Origin: UBA9676 sp963730065
Lineage (GTDB): Bacteria; Actinomycetota; Actinomycetes; Streptosporangiales; Streptosporangiaceae
NCBI GenBank assembly: GCA_963730065.1
Contig: CAVSQL010000006.1
Location: 124,001-188,000 of the forward strand
Direction of reading: 5' to 3'
Length of the DNA: 64,000 bases
Below, piece by piece: positions 34,401 to 43,095 of the stretch; position 1 is the first letter of the stretch; each line of letters opens with the position of its first letter. The position numbers were made by a program, and so were the translations under genes. The notes beneath the pieces are model-generated. The model did no database searches. It was not told where the DNA came from and worked only from the letters and a program-made list of their open reading frames with translations.

Positions 34401-35827
34401 CGCGGTGCTCGCCGACATCCTCGACCGCGACGGCGCCGAGCTCTCGGCGACCGAAACCCGCCAGCGCAACCTGGCCAACGCCGATAACCTCGCCATCTGG
34501 GGCGCGATCTGGGCGGCCGAAACTAGGCAAGCCCAGGACGCCCGCTACCGGGACCTGGTGATGGCTGCGCTCCCGCCCGGCTACCGGCATGAGTTGTCCA
34601 ACGAAGCGAGGTGGCTGTACCGGACGCTGCGCTCGGCGGAACTGGCCGGGCTGGACCCGGCCGAGGTGACCCGGTCGGCCATCGAGTCCCGGGACCTGGC
34701 CGGCGCGCGCAACATCGCGGCCGTCATCGACGCCCGCATCCGCCAGCGCATCTACCCGCTGCTCCCCCAGCCCCAAGGCCCCTGGGCCGGCCGTGTCCCC
34801 CAGCTACCCGACCCACAGCGGCAAGCGCACCTGGCCAAGATCGCCACCATGATGGACGACCGCAAGCACCGCCTCGGCGAGCACGCCGCCCAGCACGCCC
34901 CCGCGTGGGCAGTCAAGGCCCTCGGCCCGGTCCCGCTAGATCCTGCCGCCCGGCAAGAGTGGCAGCGCAAAGCGTCCTCGGTCGGCGCCTACTGGGAGAT
35001 GTACCGCCACCAGCACCCCGCCGACCCGATCGGACCCGAGCCCACCCACGACTCCCCCGACCAGCGCGCCGCCTGGCACGAAGCCTTCCTCGCCCTCGGC
35101 CCCGCCGACGGCCCGGACGTGCGCGCCATGCCCGACGGCCGGCTGTGGCTGATCCGCGACACCTACACCGCCGAAACCTGCTGGGCACCCCCGCCACGTC
35201 GGCAAGGAACTGCGGCTAGTCCGCCTCGGCGCCGCCAACGCCGAACTCGACGCCATCCGCGCCGGCGCCGAAGCCGATGCCGCCCGCAAGGCCGGCGACC
35301 ACGACCGCGCCGGACGGCACGAGGCCTGGGCCGCCTCCTACCGGGCGATGCGCGACCGCTACCAGGCCCAGGAACAGATCTTCGCCCAGACCATGGAAGA
35401 CCGGACCGAATGGGAGCACGCCACCGAGCACAGCCGTCACCTCGCCGTCGCCGCCGACGCCGAGCTGCGCCACCGCCACCCCGACCACCAGATCGGGCGG
35501 CTGCGCTCCGCCGAACCCGCCCCCGCCGGAGAGGCTGACCGCGAGCAGCTGACATTGGCGCCGGATGAGAAGATCAGCCAGATGAGCGCCTGGGTCAGCG
35601 GCCTGGCCGCCCAGCGGCAAGCCTTCAAAGAGAAAATCGAAGAGCGCCAAGCCCTCAAGGTCCCGGCCGAAGACCCCGACTTCGAAGACCTCGGCCACGC
35701 CTTCCCCACGTGGAACCCACCCGAGAAGGACGCGATCCTGCAGCCACCCAAGCCCGAGATCCAGCCATCGGCGAAGATCCTCGAGCTGGCCAAGGAGCCG
35801 GAGGCAGGCTGGGAGGCCGCCGACTGA
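31453..35827 (+). CDS. MobF-family conjugative relaxase/helicase (one frameshift)
   Basis: A TrwC/TraA-type relaxase. The relaxase domain (about residues 1-350) has FSKSISVLHA near 137-145 and the histidine motif DPQDHIHNQIARI (H235, H237). A RecD/TraI-like helicase follows with Walker A GPAGTGKTR (about 595-603), Walker B LIVVDEGSM (about 655-663) and late helicase motifs GYRTCDLAYAVSGHSAQGGT and ALTRGTDTNLVF. The first frame stops at 35538, but the family C-terminus (HVGKELRLVRLGAANAELDA, TLAPDEKISQMSAWVSGLAA) continues in the next frame from about 35195 to 35827. One extra base in the C-run CACCCCCGCC would explain it. It may truncate the C-terminal region only; the relaxase and helicase are intact. 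It nicks oriT and unwinds DNA for transfer. Confidence 0.9.
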
Positions 35828-35871
35828 CAGCCCCGGGGCACATCATGAGTAAAGCGAGGAGGTGACCAGCG

Positions 35872-36300
35872 ATGCCCGCGATCGACATCCCCGACCCGCT
35901 GCCGCCCGTGATCACCCCAGACCGCGACGTCATCGAGTTCCTCATCGAACGCCACCTGGAAGAGTTCGGCGACAACAGCCTCGTCGCCCGCACCTGGCAC
36001 TGGGTCCTGCACGGCGGCGGCCGCGGGCCGATCAGCCATATGGACTGGACCCGGTTCGACGGCGACGGGCCACCATCGGCCGCCACCCTCGCCGCCGAAA
36101 GCACCGCCAGCGAGCCACCCCTCTACCCGCCCACCTCCTGGGACGAGCTCAACCGGGCCCGGTTCATCTGCTGGCTATGCACCTCCCAGCCCGAAGACGA
36201 GCTACCACCACGCTTCCACCCCTGGGACGCCACCCCGGCACCCACCGCCAGCGAAGAAGGCTCAGTCACCATCACTGTGCGCGAGATCCGGGACGCCTGA
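35872..36300 (+). CDS. Relaxase-operon companion protein, unknown function
   Basis: A 142-residue acidic protein: DPLPPVITPDRDVIEFLIER, HLEEFGDNSLVARTWHWVLH, GGGRGPISHMDWTRFDGDGP, TSWDELNRARFICWLCTSQP. I recall similar small proteins next to MobF relaxases in actinobacteria, but cannot name a function. A D-x-x-I-E-F-x-I-E-R-H-L-E-E-F helix and an I-C-W-L-C pair are the main features. Strong ribosome binding site GAGGAGGTGACC before the ATG, 44 bp after the relaxase stop: very likely co-transcribed. Confidence 0.65.
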   Translation: MPAIDIPDPLPPVITPDRDVIEFLIERHLEEFGDNSLVARTWHWVLHGGGRGPISHMDWTRFDGDGPPSAATLAAESTASEPPLYPPTSWDELNRARFICWLCTSQPEDELPPRFHPWDATPAPTASEEGSVTITVREIRDA

Positions 36301-36887
36301 CGCCGGGCCGCCCTCTCGGGCCGCGGGGTCGATGAGGCTTGCCCACCTCAGGTGGTAGCGGCGAGGTCTTGGTTCACGCTTTCTGCGCATTCATGATCAC
36401 TGCCTTACCGGCTCCGCGAAGCCCAACGCCGCCATGATCATCAGATGATGCCTGGGTGTGATTGCCTTTACAGCCTGGCAAGCCTGGCGGTTCTCTGCTG
36501 GTAGCAAGATCGGTATGGGCTGCGGTTGGGCGGCTGAGGTGGGCAAACTCGGGGTGTTGGGTGTGGTCCCAGGGAGGGTTGAGCGTCCAGGATTTGACGC
36601 TGATGTGCCGACGGATCTGACCGGTGAGCCGGGTCTTGACCCTGGCCTTGTGGTCTTGATCTTGACTGACCGAGATCAGTTGTACGGCAATGGTCCGCTG
36701 CTTTGGACTTTCGGCCTTCAGGCTGGCACCGCTCGCCGCCCCTCGCTGGTTGCAAGATCGTTAAGAGCCCGGATGTGGGGCCTGATATGGGGAAACAAGG
36801 GTCAGGGTGGTGGCGCAGAGTGCGGGCACGTGATCAGGCGATCCGGCGAGACGGACGAGTGTCCTGTGCCAACGAACCTGAGCCATT
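36301..36887. other. Gene-free stretch before the STAND element
   Basis: About 590 bases. Open frames are present but none resembles a known protein and their composition is unlike coding. A further TIR-like copy, TGTCCTGTGCCAACGAACCT, lies at 36860-36879, just outside the element's assigned left end. Confidence 0.4.
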
Positions 36888-37012
36888 TGTCCTGTCTCAT
36901 CGAATCTGGCCCGGTCTCACTGAATCTGGTCCGATTCACTGATTTGTCTCACTGAATCTGGTCTGATGCGTCAGTCTCTGGTGGGACACGGCTGCGGCCG
37001 GTGCTCGACCGC

Positions 37013-40000
37013 TTACTCTCCCGGCTGTCCTGCCCGCATACCGCGGTTCTGATTGGCCGGCTCTTGCCACATCCAGGGTTGCGATGGCTTGCCGTCTGGC
37101 TCGCGCCCGAACCGGTACCTGTCTTCCAAGTCGGGGCTGTGGTCCAGGAAGAGATCGAACCCGCCGCCGTTGGCGGCCCGGCCGGCCAGCGCTTGGGCTG
37201 CGTCATCAGCTCCGGCTTCATCTAGCTGATCGAGCAGATCCTGGATGCCCTCCTGATTGTCGAGCTGGGCATGGGTGGCAGGGTGGCGGGCCAGCAGGGC
37301 CTGGACGGCGGGATCTGCCCGGGCTGCGCGCAGTTCCCTGATCAGGTCGGCGACGCCCCGAGGGTCGTCGAGGTTGACTTCGCGGGCGGCCTGGACGGCC
37401 AGGGCCAGGGCCGCGTCAGCGGCCTTGGCTACGCGCAGCTCCCTGATCAGGTAAGCGACGGCCCCAGGGTCATCAAGCCTGGCATGGGCGGCGGGGTCAC
37501 GGCCCAGCAGTATCTGGACCGGGCCGTCGGCCCTGGCCTTCCGCAGCGTTACCAGCAGGTCGGCGACCCCCCGAGGGTTGTCGAGGCTGACTTCGCGGGC
37601 GGCCTGGACGGCCAGGGCCAGGGCCGCGTCAGCGGCCTTGGCTGCGCGCAGCTCCCTGATCAGGTAAGCGACGGCCCCAGGGTCATCAAGCCTGGCATGG
37701 GCGGCGGGGTCACGGCCCAGCAGCGTCTGGACCGGGCCGTCGGCCTTCGCCTCGCGCAACCTCCCGAGCCACGAGGCGACGGCGGCAGTGTCGTCGATGC
37801 TGACCTCGCGGGCGGCCCGGTCCGCCAGGGCCAGGGCCGCATCGCGGGCCCCGGCCTCACAAATGGCGTTGAACAGGCTGCCGAGGCCAAACGCCTCGTC
37901 GGGGTTCACATGATCAGCGGCCCACCTAGCCAGGGTCTGGACGGCGTCGCCGGCCCCGGCCCGACCCAGCGCCCGGAGCAGCCAGGCGACCCGCAGCATT
38001 CCGTTGATGTCGTACCGGCCGTCGAGGCGGGCGTATTGGGCAGGGTCGCGAGCCAGGAGGGTCTGGACCGCACGGTCGGCCCGGGCCTCCCGCAGTGCAT
38101 CCAGCAGCTTGGCGACGTCCATGAGGTTGTCGAGGCGGGCGTGTTGGGCGGGGTCGCGGGCCAGCAGGACGTGGACGGCGTCGTCAGCCGAGGCGTAGCG
38201 CAGCCCTTCTAGCCGCCCGGCGACGGCCGCAGGGTCGTCGATGCTGACCTCGCGGGCGATCCGGTCCGCCAGGGCCAGGGCCGGGCCATCAGCTCCAGCC
38301 TCGCGCAGCTGCCTTATCAGGCGGGCGGCGTCGTACTGGGGGCCGAGGCGGGCGTGTCGGGCGGGGTCGCGGGCCAGCAGCGTCTGGACCGCGTCATCGG
38401 CCTTGGCTGCGCGCAGCACCCTTACCAGGTAAGCGACCGCCCCGGGGTCGTCGAGGCAGGCATGGGTAGCGGGGTGGCGGGCCAGCAGCGTCTGGACGGC
38501 GTCATCGGCTTCGGCTCCGTGCAGGTCCTCCATTATCGAGGCGATGACCACCGGGTCGTCGAGACTGACCACACGGGCGAGCCGGTCCGCCAGGGTCTGG
38601 GCCGCGTCATCAGCCCCGGCCTCGCGCAGGTTCGCCAGCAGCTCGAAGAACGACCGGCCTTCGAATCTGGCGTGGGGCGCTGCCCAGTTGGCGGCGCGGG
38701 AGGGATCGCCAGGGATGACCTGGGCCAAGACAAAGACGATGAGCCGGTTGGCGGCGTCTGTGCTGCCGAGGGCGGTGGCTTTGGTCCAAAGCGCTGCGGC
38801 GTGGCGGTACAGGCCGCGCAAGGCCGCGGCCTGGGCGAGACGGTACAGCTCAGCGCCGCTGGTGGTGTGGGTGGCCAGCGCGTCCCAGAGAGATGCCGGG
38901 CCGAGCTGGTCCTGGCGGGTGCGGCGGCCATACTGGTCGAGGTAGTCGGCTAGCTGCCAGCCGGGCCCGTCGCCGGGGCCGGCTGGGACATCGGATGCAG
39001 GGCGGGGGCGGATTGGTGCCAGCGGCCCGCGAACCCCCTTAGCGGGCATTTTGGTGTAACGCAGCCCCTCCTCGAGCCAGTCGTCGCCCAGCAGGTCCCA
39101 GTCGGTGTCGGTCAGATACCCCGGTGCCGCCGTCTCCAGGAAGGCCTGGGACAAGGTGGCGGGCATGCCCAGCCGACGCCCATCCATCGCGGCGTCAATG
39201 AGCGCGCGGGCGACCGGTGGTGCGTTGTGGTAACGGTCTAGCAGCTCCGGCGCCCCGGTCAGGTACTGGATCACCTGCCCGTCCCGGCTCCCGGCGGCCG
39301 CCTGGGCCAGCCGCGGATCATCCGCGTCCCACAGCTGCCCCAGCTGCTCGTCGGTGAACGCGGCGGGCACGGGAATGTCGTGGTCGGCCAGCAGCTCGCG
39401 CGCCTGGGCGTGCGGGTCCGCGTCTCCCGATAGGCGGGCGGTTAGTTTAGTCCAAAACTCCGGCCACAGCGTGCCCAGCACCAGCACCGGGCCCCGGTCC
39501 TGGTCCTGTAGCAGTTCCCGCAACCTGGCGGCCACTTGTTCGCCCGCGGCGTCGGCGGTGTCAAGGTACCGCTCGGCGTCGTTCAGCCACAGCACGGTCC
39601 GCGGCCCGGCACGGGGCAGCCCGGCCAGCGCCGCCTGCGGGTCGATAGGATGCCACAGCCGCCACCCCCGCTCCCGGCCGCGCAGCAGCCCCAGCGCCTG
39701 CCAGCACGCCCGCGTCTTGCCGGTCAACGACCCGCCCACCAGCACCACGATCCCGCTGGTCCCAGTGGCCGCCGCCGTCACCACCTGCGCCAGGGCGGCG
39801 TCATGGTCGCGCGGCACATACACCGGCAGCACCGGCAGTCCCGGCTGTGGGACGTCAGGCTCGACGGGCCTGTGCACCTCCAGTGCGAACGGGTCACCCA
39901 CCTCGGCCAGCGGCCACCCCACCGGCCCCGCCGCGCCACCCGGCGCGGCCTGCCCGTTACCCAGCCGGTCCAGTACCTGGGCGAGCATGCCTTCGACCCG

Positions 40001-40537
40001 CTGCCCCTGGCCTTCGATCCGCTGCCCCTGCAGGTGGGTCAGGTCATGATTGAGCTGGTCGGCCAGCGGAGTCAGCGGCCCGCCCTGGGAACCGCGGATC
40101 ATGATCTCGCGGACCAGGTGGCCGGTCAGCTTGGCCGCCACCTCGCTCACCTGGACTCCCGGCAGACTCAGAACTGGCTGCCCTGCATCATCCAGAACAG
40201 ACAGCTGCCCGGCGATCCCGGCCTGCAACGCCTCCAGCAGCGTGGGCTGTCCCGGCGGCAGCGGAACCGGATCCCGGCGACGGAACGCCTTGTTGATCTG
40301 ATCTGCGACCTCGTCTGCCGGCACTCCGTCGGAAGGGCCGATCTCGCCTACCGTGACCTGCACGGCGGCCGTAACCGCCTCCTTCAGCGCACGTGCCTGG
40401 TCACTGCCGCGCAGCAAAATAGTCAGCTTCTTATAACCGGCGTTGGCCAGCTGCCCGATCAGCCACCCCAGCAGGTCATCGACGACAAACACACCAGCAG
40501 TCTTCCCGCCGCGGGGCTCTAGACGCCAGCCCGCCAC
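37013..40537 (-). CDS. STAND-type NTPase with C-terminal helical repeat array
   Basis: A 1174-residue protein (GTG 40537; a GTG at 40492 with GGGAAGA upstream would start at VFVVDDLLGWLIGQL). Residues 16-190 form a helical N-terminal module known to me from actinobacterial NTPases (DLLGWLIGQLANAGYKKLTI, LTGHLVREIMIRGSQGGPLT, LNHDLTHLQGQR). The NTPase has Walker A VGGSLTGKT (267-275) and a Walker B-like TVLWLNDAERY (D320). Residues about 640-1125 are 14 repeats of 35-41 residues, consensus LDDPGAVAxLIRELRxAxAD then AVQTLLARDPAAHA, predicted paired helices. STAND NTPases oligomerise on signal binding; the repeats would be the sensor. No nuclease or other effector domain is recognisable, so the N-terminal module may be the output. 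Antiphage function is an inference. Confidence 0.75.
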   Translation of the reverse strand: MAGWRLEPRGGKTAGVFVVDDLLGWLIGQLANAGYKKLTILLRGSDQARALKEAVTAAVQVTVGEIGPSDGVPADEVADQINKAFRRRDPVPLPPGQPTLLEALQAGIAGQLSVLDDAGQPVLSLPGVQVSEVAAKLTGHLVREIMIRGSQGGPLTPLADQLNHDLTHLQGQRIEGQGQRVEGMLAQVLDRLGNGQAAPGGAAGPVGWPLAEVGDPFALEVHRPVEPDVPQPGLPVLPVYVPRDHDAALAQVVTAAATGTSGIVVLVGGSLTGKTRACWQALGLLRGRERGWRLWHPIDPQAALAGLPRAGPRTVLWLNDAERYLDTADAAGEQVAARLRELLQDQDRGPVLVLGTLWPEFWTKLTARLSGDADPHAQARELLADHDIPVPAAFTDEQLGQLWDADDPRLAQAAAGSRDGQVIQYLTGAPELLDRYHNAPPVARALIDAAMDGRRLGMPATLSQAFLETAAPGYLTDTDWDLLGDDWLEEGLRYTKMPAKGVRGPLAPIRPRPASDVPAGPGDGPGWQLADYLDQYGRRTRQDQLGPASLWDALATHTTSGAELYRLAQAAALRGLYRHAAALWTKATALGSTDAANRLIVFVLAQVIPGDPSRAANWAAPHARFEGRSFFELLANLREAGADDAAQTLADRLARVVSLDDPVVIASIMEDLHGAEADDAVQTLLARHPATHACLDDPGAVAYLVRVLRAAKADDAVQTLLARDPARHARLGPQYDAARLIRQLREAGADGPALALADRIAREVSIDDPAAVAGRLEGLRYASADDAVHVLLARDPAQHARLDNLMDVAKLLDALREARADRAVQTLLARDPAQYARLDGRYDINGMLRVAWLLRALGRAGAGDAVQTLARWAADHVNPDEAFGLGSLFNAICEAGARDAALALADRAAREVSIDDTAAVASWLGRLREAKADGPVQTLLGRDPAAHARLDDPGAVAYLIRELRAAKAADAALALAVQAAREVSLDNPRGVADLLVTLRKARADGPVQILLGRDPAAHARLDDPGAVAYLIRELRVAKAADAALALAVQAAREVNLDDPRGVADLIRELRAARADPAVQALLARHPATHAQLDNQEGIQDLLDQLDEAGADDAAQALAGRAANGGGFDLFLDHSPDLEDRYRFGREPDGKPSQPWMWQEPANQNRGMRAGQPGE
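37344..37744. repeat. 213-bp tandem duplication inside the STAND repeat array
   Basis: DNA from about 37344-37531 recurs 213 bp further on (about 37557-37744) with very few changes, for example GCGGGCGGCCTGGACGGCCA followed by GGGCCAGGGCCGCG. It encodes units 10-11 and 12-13 of the array (71 residues). The identity at DNA level shows a recent duplication. Confidence 0.75.
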
Positions 40538-40998
40538 ACGCGCCGACAGCCTCGTACCCCGAATCGCTCAGCGGCCGCCTTCAGTGCGGCCGTGCATCAC
40601 AGCGCACCGACGCCCAGGCTCGTGCCGCGCACGGCACAAGCCCTCCGGAGCGACCCCACTTGGCCGATGGACCACAGCCTGGTCATTCCAAGATCACGGA
40701 CCAGGCTCCGTGAGGCACTGAGGCGGATCCGGTCGGCACGGACCACATTCACTGAGACAACCTCGCTCGGCTTGTCTCGCTGACTCTGGTCTGGAGCAGG
40801 TCAGAACGCCGCGGCTGGAGCAGATTCAGTGAGACGGGACACCATTGCCAGCGGGTCCGGGCCCAGGGGGTCGGCAAAGTCATTCTTGATGGCGGCCTCG
40901 GTGGCGACACGCCGGTGATGGGCGGGTAGCGGTGCGGGCATGGCCCTTGTGGTGATCATGGCGGTTCCTACGCCAGCCAGGTTCACCGCAGAGGGGCC
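40538..40998. other. Junction between STAND element and ISAs1 element
   Basis: No gene. Contains the right end repeats of the STAND element (40748-40841), a 22-base spacer, and the left end of the ISAs1 element from 40864. Confidence 0.55.
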
Positions 40999-42162
40999 AT
41001 GCCCGCGCCGCCATCATCACTGATCGATCCTGCTGTCGGCCACCTGGTTGAGCTGGCCGCAGAATCCGCGGATCCGCCGGGCTTGCTGACGGTGCTGGCC
41101 AGGGTGGCTGATCCGCGGCACCGGCGGGGCGTGCGCCACCGGCTGGCGGTGATCTTGGGCCTGGCGTTGTGCGCGGTGGTGGCCGGGGCGCGGTCGTTCA
41201 CCGCGATCGCGGAATGGGCCGCTGACGCGGACGAGCAGACCCTGCGCGTGCTCGGGGCTGCGGGGCGGGTGCCGTCGGAATCGACGTTCCGGCGGACCTT
41301 GCAGCGCCTGGATGCGGACGGGTTTGATGACCTGGCTGGCGCCTGGGCGCAGCGAGCCACCAGGCCCGGGCCGAAACAGCGGCGGGTCATCGCGGTGGAC
41401 GGCAAGACCTTACGAGGTTCCGCTCACAGCGGGGAGGACGGCCGTCACCTTCTGGCGGCTCTTGACCATGCTCACGGCGCCGTCTTGGGCCAGGTGGAGG
41501 TCGGCGCCAAGACGAACGAGATCCCCATGTTCCCCGCGCTGCTGGATCACATAGAGGTCAGCAGCGCGGTTATCACCGCCGATGCGATGCACGCCCAGCG
41601 CTCCCATGCCATCTACCTGGCCGGGCGCGGCGCGCATTACCTGTTCACCGTCAAGCGCAACCAGCCTGGCTTGCACGCCCAGCTCGCGGCCCTGCCCTGG
41701 CGCCAGGTCCCCGTCGCCTGCGAAACCCGCGAGCGCGGCCACGGGCGGGCTGAGCGGCGCACCCTCAAGGTCACCGCCGTCGCCCGCGGGCTGGCCTTCC
41801 CGCACGCCGCCCAGGCCATCCAGATCGTGCGCCGCCGCAAGCTGGCCGGGAAGAGGAAGCGGTCCGCCGAGACCTGCTACGCCATCACCACGCTGACCGC
41901 CTCCCAGGCCAGCCCGGCACAGCTCGCAGCCATCATCCGCAGCCACTGGGCGATCGAGGACCGGCTGCACTGGGTCCGCGACATGGACTTTGACGAGGAC
42001 CGCTCCCAGACCCGCACCGCCAGCGGGCCCCGCGTCATGGCCAGCCTCCGCAACCTCGCCATCACCATCTTGCGGCTGGCCGGACACGCCAGCATCGCCT
42101 CCGCCCTCCGCCACCACGCCCGCCGCCCGGACCGCCCCCTGCGAACGATCATGAACTGCTGA
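40999..42162 (+). CDS. ISAs1-family transposase, intact
   Basis: A 387-residue DDE transposase of the ISAs1 family. DPRHRRGVRHRLAVILGLAL opens the conserved N-terminal domain, then VPSESTFRRTLQRLDADGFD. The catalytic residues are in place: D134 in VIAVDGKTLRGS, D195 in VITADAMHAQRSHA, and E320 in SHWAIEDRLHWVRDMDFDED. SGPRVMASLRNLAITILRLA closes it. It carries out cut-and-paste movement of the element bounded by the 19-bp ends. The ATG lies 135 bp inside the left end; no frameshift, so it may be active. Confidence 0.95.
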   Translation: MPAPPSSLIDPAVGHLVELAAESADPPGLLTVLARVADPRHRRGVRHRLAVILGLALCAVVAGARSFTAIAEWAADADEQTLRVLGAAGRVPSESTFRRTLQRLDADGFDDLAGAWAQRATRPGPKQRRVIAVDGKTLRGSAHSGEDGRHLLAALDHAHGAVLGQVEVGAKTNEIPMFPALLDHIEVSSAVITADAMHAQRSHAIYLAGRGAHYLFTVKRNQPGLHAQLAALPWRQVPVACETRERGHGRAERRTLKVTAVARGLAFPHAAQAIQIVRRRKLAGKRKRSAETCYAITTLTASQASPAQLAAIIRSHWAIEDRLHWVRDMDFDEDRSQTRTASGPRVMASLRNLAITILRLAGHASIASALRHHARRPDRPLRTIMNC

Positions 42163-42248
42163 ACGACGTAACCGGGCCCTGATCCAAGCCCGCGAGATGA
42201 AAGAATGAAAGGGCTCATTGCCTGCGGTGCGGCAGGACGGAGGCTCGC

Positions 42249-42629
42249 ATGACACCGTCGTATGTCAAGGTCACAGACCTTCGCGCCGGGCTTCCGGTCG
42301 AGTACCTAGGCAAGTCCGACCCGATCCCTGTGCTGGACGAGAAGCTGCAGGCGATCGGCATGGTCCTGTACTCGGGCCACCCGGGACGGATCTGGAGCAC
42401 CCTCGTTCAGCATGTCCAGGTAACCTGGGCCAGCCTGGAAGACGAGCCGGCCACCTACGCGGTCGGGTTCAGCGTTCCCGACGACGACGAAACCCACTAC
42501 CCAGGCCTCGGGCTCCTCACCGAGGACGAGTTCAGCCGCAGGGAACTCGCCCTTCAGGACCGCCTCGCAAGCGGGAAAAATCTGTCCGGCTGGATTCCAC
42601 CGTGGGCCCGCGGCGACTCGCCGCCATGA
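42249..42629 (+). CDS. Passenger gene in the ISAs1 element, unknown function
   Basis: A 126-residue protein: YVKVTDLRAGLPVEYLGKSD, PIPVLDEKLQAIGMVLYSGH, GRIWSTLVQHVQVTWASLED, ATYAVGFSVPDDDETHYPGL, LTEDEFSRRELALQDRLASG. It lies between the transposase and the right inverted repeat. GGAGG sits six bases before the ATG. I do not recognise the family. A composition of strand-rich first half and helical tail suggests a small soluble globular protein. Possibly an immunity-like or regulatory cargo; no evidence decides. Confidence 0.6.
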   Translation: MTPSYVKVTDLRAGLPVEYLGKSDPIPVLDEKLQAIGMVLYSGHPGRIWSTLVQHVQVTWASLEDEPATYAVGFSVPDDDETHYPGLGLLTEDEFSRRELALQDRLASGKNLSGWIPPWARGDSPP

Positions 42630-42767
42630 CCAGCCTGACACCGGGCGCTCGCAGGTGACCTCCGTGAGGCCAGCCGGGCTGCCCCATGCCGCCGGTAGTA
42701 ACCGCTCAGATAACCCACTGACGAAGCCTCCTCAAATCACATCAGCCAGAACTTTGCCGACCCCCTG

Positions 42768-43095
42768 GGTGCGCTGGGCCGATGTGCCGGTCACTGCCGT
42801 GAGCGTACGCAGATTATCCGGTTCTGCGTGCGCGGGGCTGAGCGGCCCGTGACGTTCACCGCAGCGGCGGGCAGCACAGTAGGACTAGTGTCCAGCTCGC
42901 GGGCGGCGCGTCAAGAGCGGCCGTGTGGGCTGTCTCTCGCGATCGGCTTACGCCGCCTCTGGACCTGCCGTCCTCTCGCATGGGATTGGCGGCTGCGGGC
43001 AAGACGGGGCAGAGCAGGAACCCAGCCGGTGGCGTCGGCAAAGCCAACGCGGGCCGGGATCGGTTCGGGGGTGAGGTGATCTTTGGTTGGCAGCG
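42768..43095. other. Intergenic, with palindrome copy 4
   Basis: No gene. ACGCAGA (42807-42813) and TCTGCGT (42823-42829) form a copy of the dispersed palindrome, followed by GCGCGGGGCTGAGCGGCC. The remainder is downstream of the minus-strand histidine kinase. Confidence 0.45.
42807..42829. repeat. Dispersed palindrome, copy 4
   Basis: ACGCAGA-TTATCCGGT-TCTGCGT, 7-bp perfect arms, 40 bases outside the right end of the ISAs1 element. Compare 3620, 14242 and 15707. Confidence 0.55.

Larger units (their letters stand above)
36888..40841. mobile_element. Transposase-less element carrying a STAND NTPase
   Basis: Left end TGTCCTGTCTCATCGAATCT (36888-36907, then GG) and right end, read on the other strand from 40841, TGTCCCGTCTCACTGAATCT then GC, match at 18 of 22 positions. 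The flanking bases CCATT occur directly outside both ends (36883-36887 and 40842-40846), a 5-bp target duplication. Sub-terminal copies of GTCTCACTGAATCTGG are at 36914-36929 and 36946-36961 on the left and, less exact, at 40774-40789 and 40748-40758 on the right. TGT...ACA ends with several end repeats resemble IS21-like elements, but no istA/istB genes are inside: the STAND gene is the only cargo. Confidence 0.75.
40864..42767. mobile_element. ISAs1-family insertion sequence with a passenger gene
   Basis: ACTTTGCCGACCCCCTGGG (42751-42769) is the exact reverse complement of CCCAGGGGGTCGGCAAAGT (40862-40880): 19-bp perfect inverted ends. Taking CAGGGGG as the terminus, the element spans 40864-42767. 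Inside lie an intact ISAs1 transposase (40999-42162) and a second gene (42249-42629). At about 1.9 kb it is longer than the usual ISAs1 of roughly 1.2-1.4 kb, as expected with a passenger. I see no clear target duplication. Confidence 0.7.

Noticed and set aside
31453..34776. Long open frames on the minus strand across the relaxase gene
   Set aside because: Common in high-GC DNA opposite a real gene; no family match, and the plus strand encodes a clear relaxase.
36458..36955. A 165-codon plus-strand open frame before the STAND element
   Set aside because: No homology that I know, a composition unlike coding, and it overlaps the element's end repeats; read as chance.
40864..42767. Target-site duplication for the ISAs1 element
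   Set aside because: The ten bases outside each end (ggtccgggcc and ggtgcgctgg) match only in part; not claimed.
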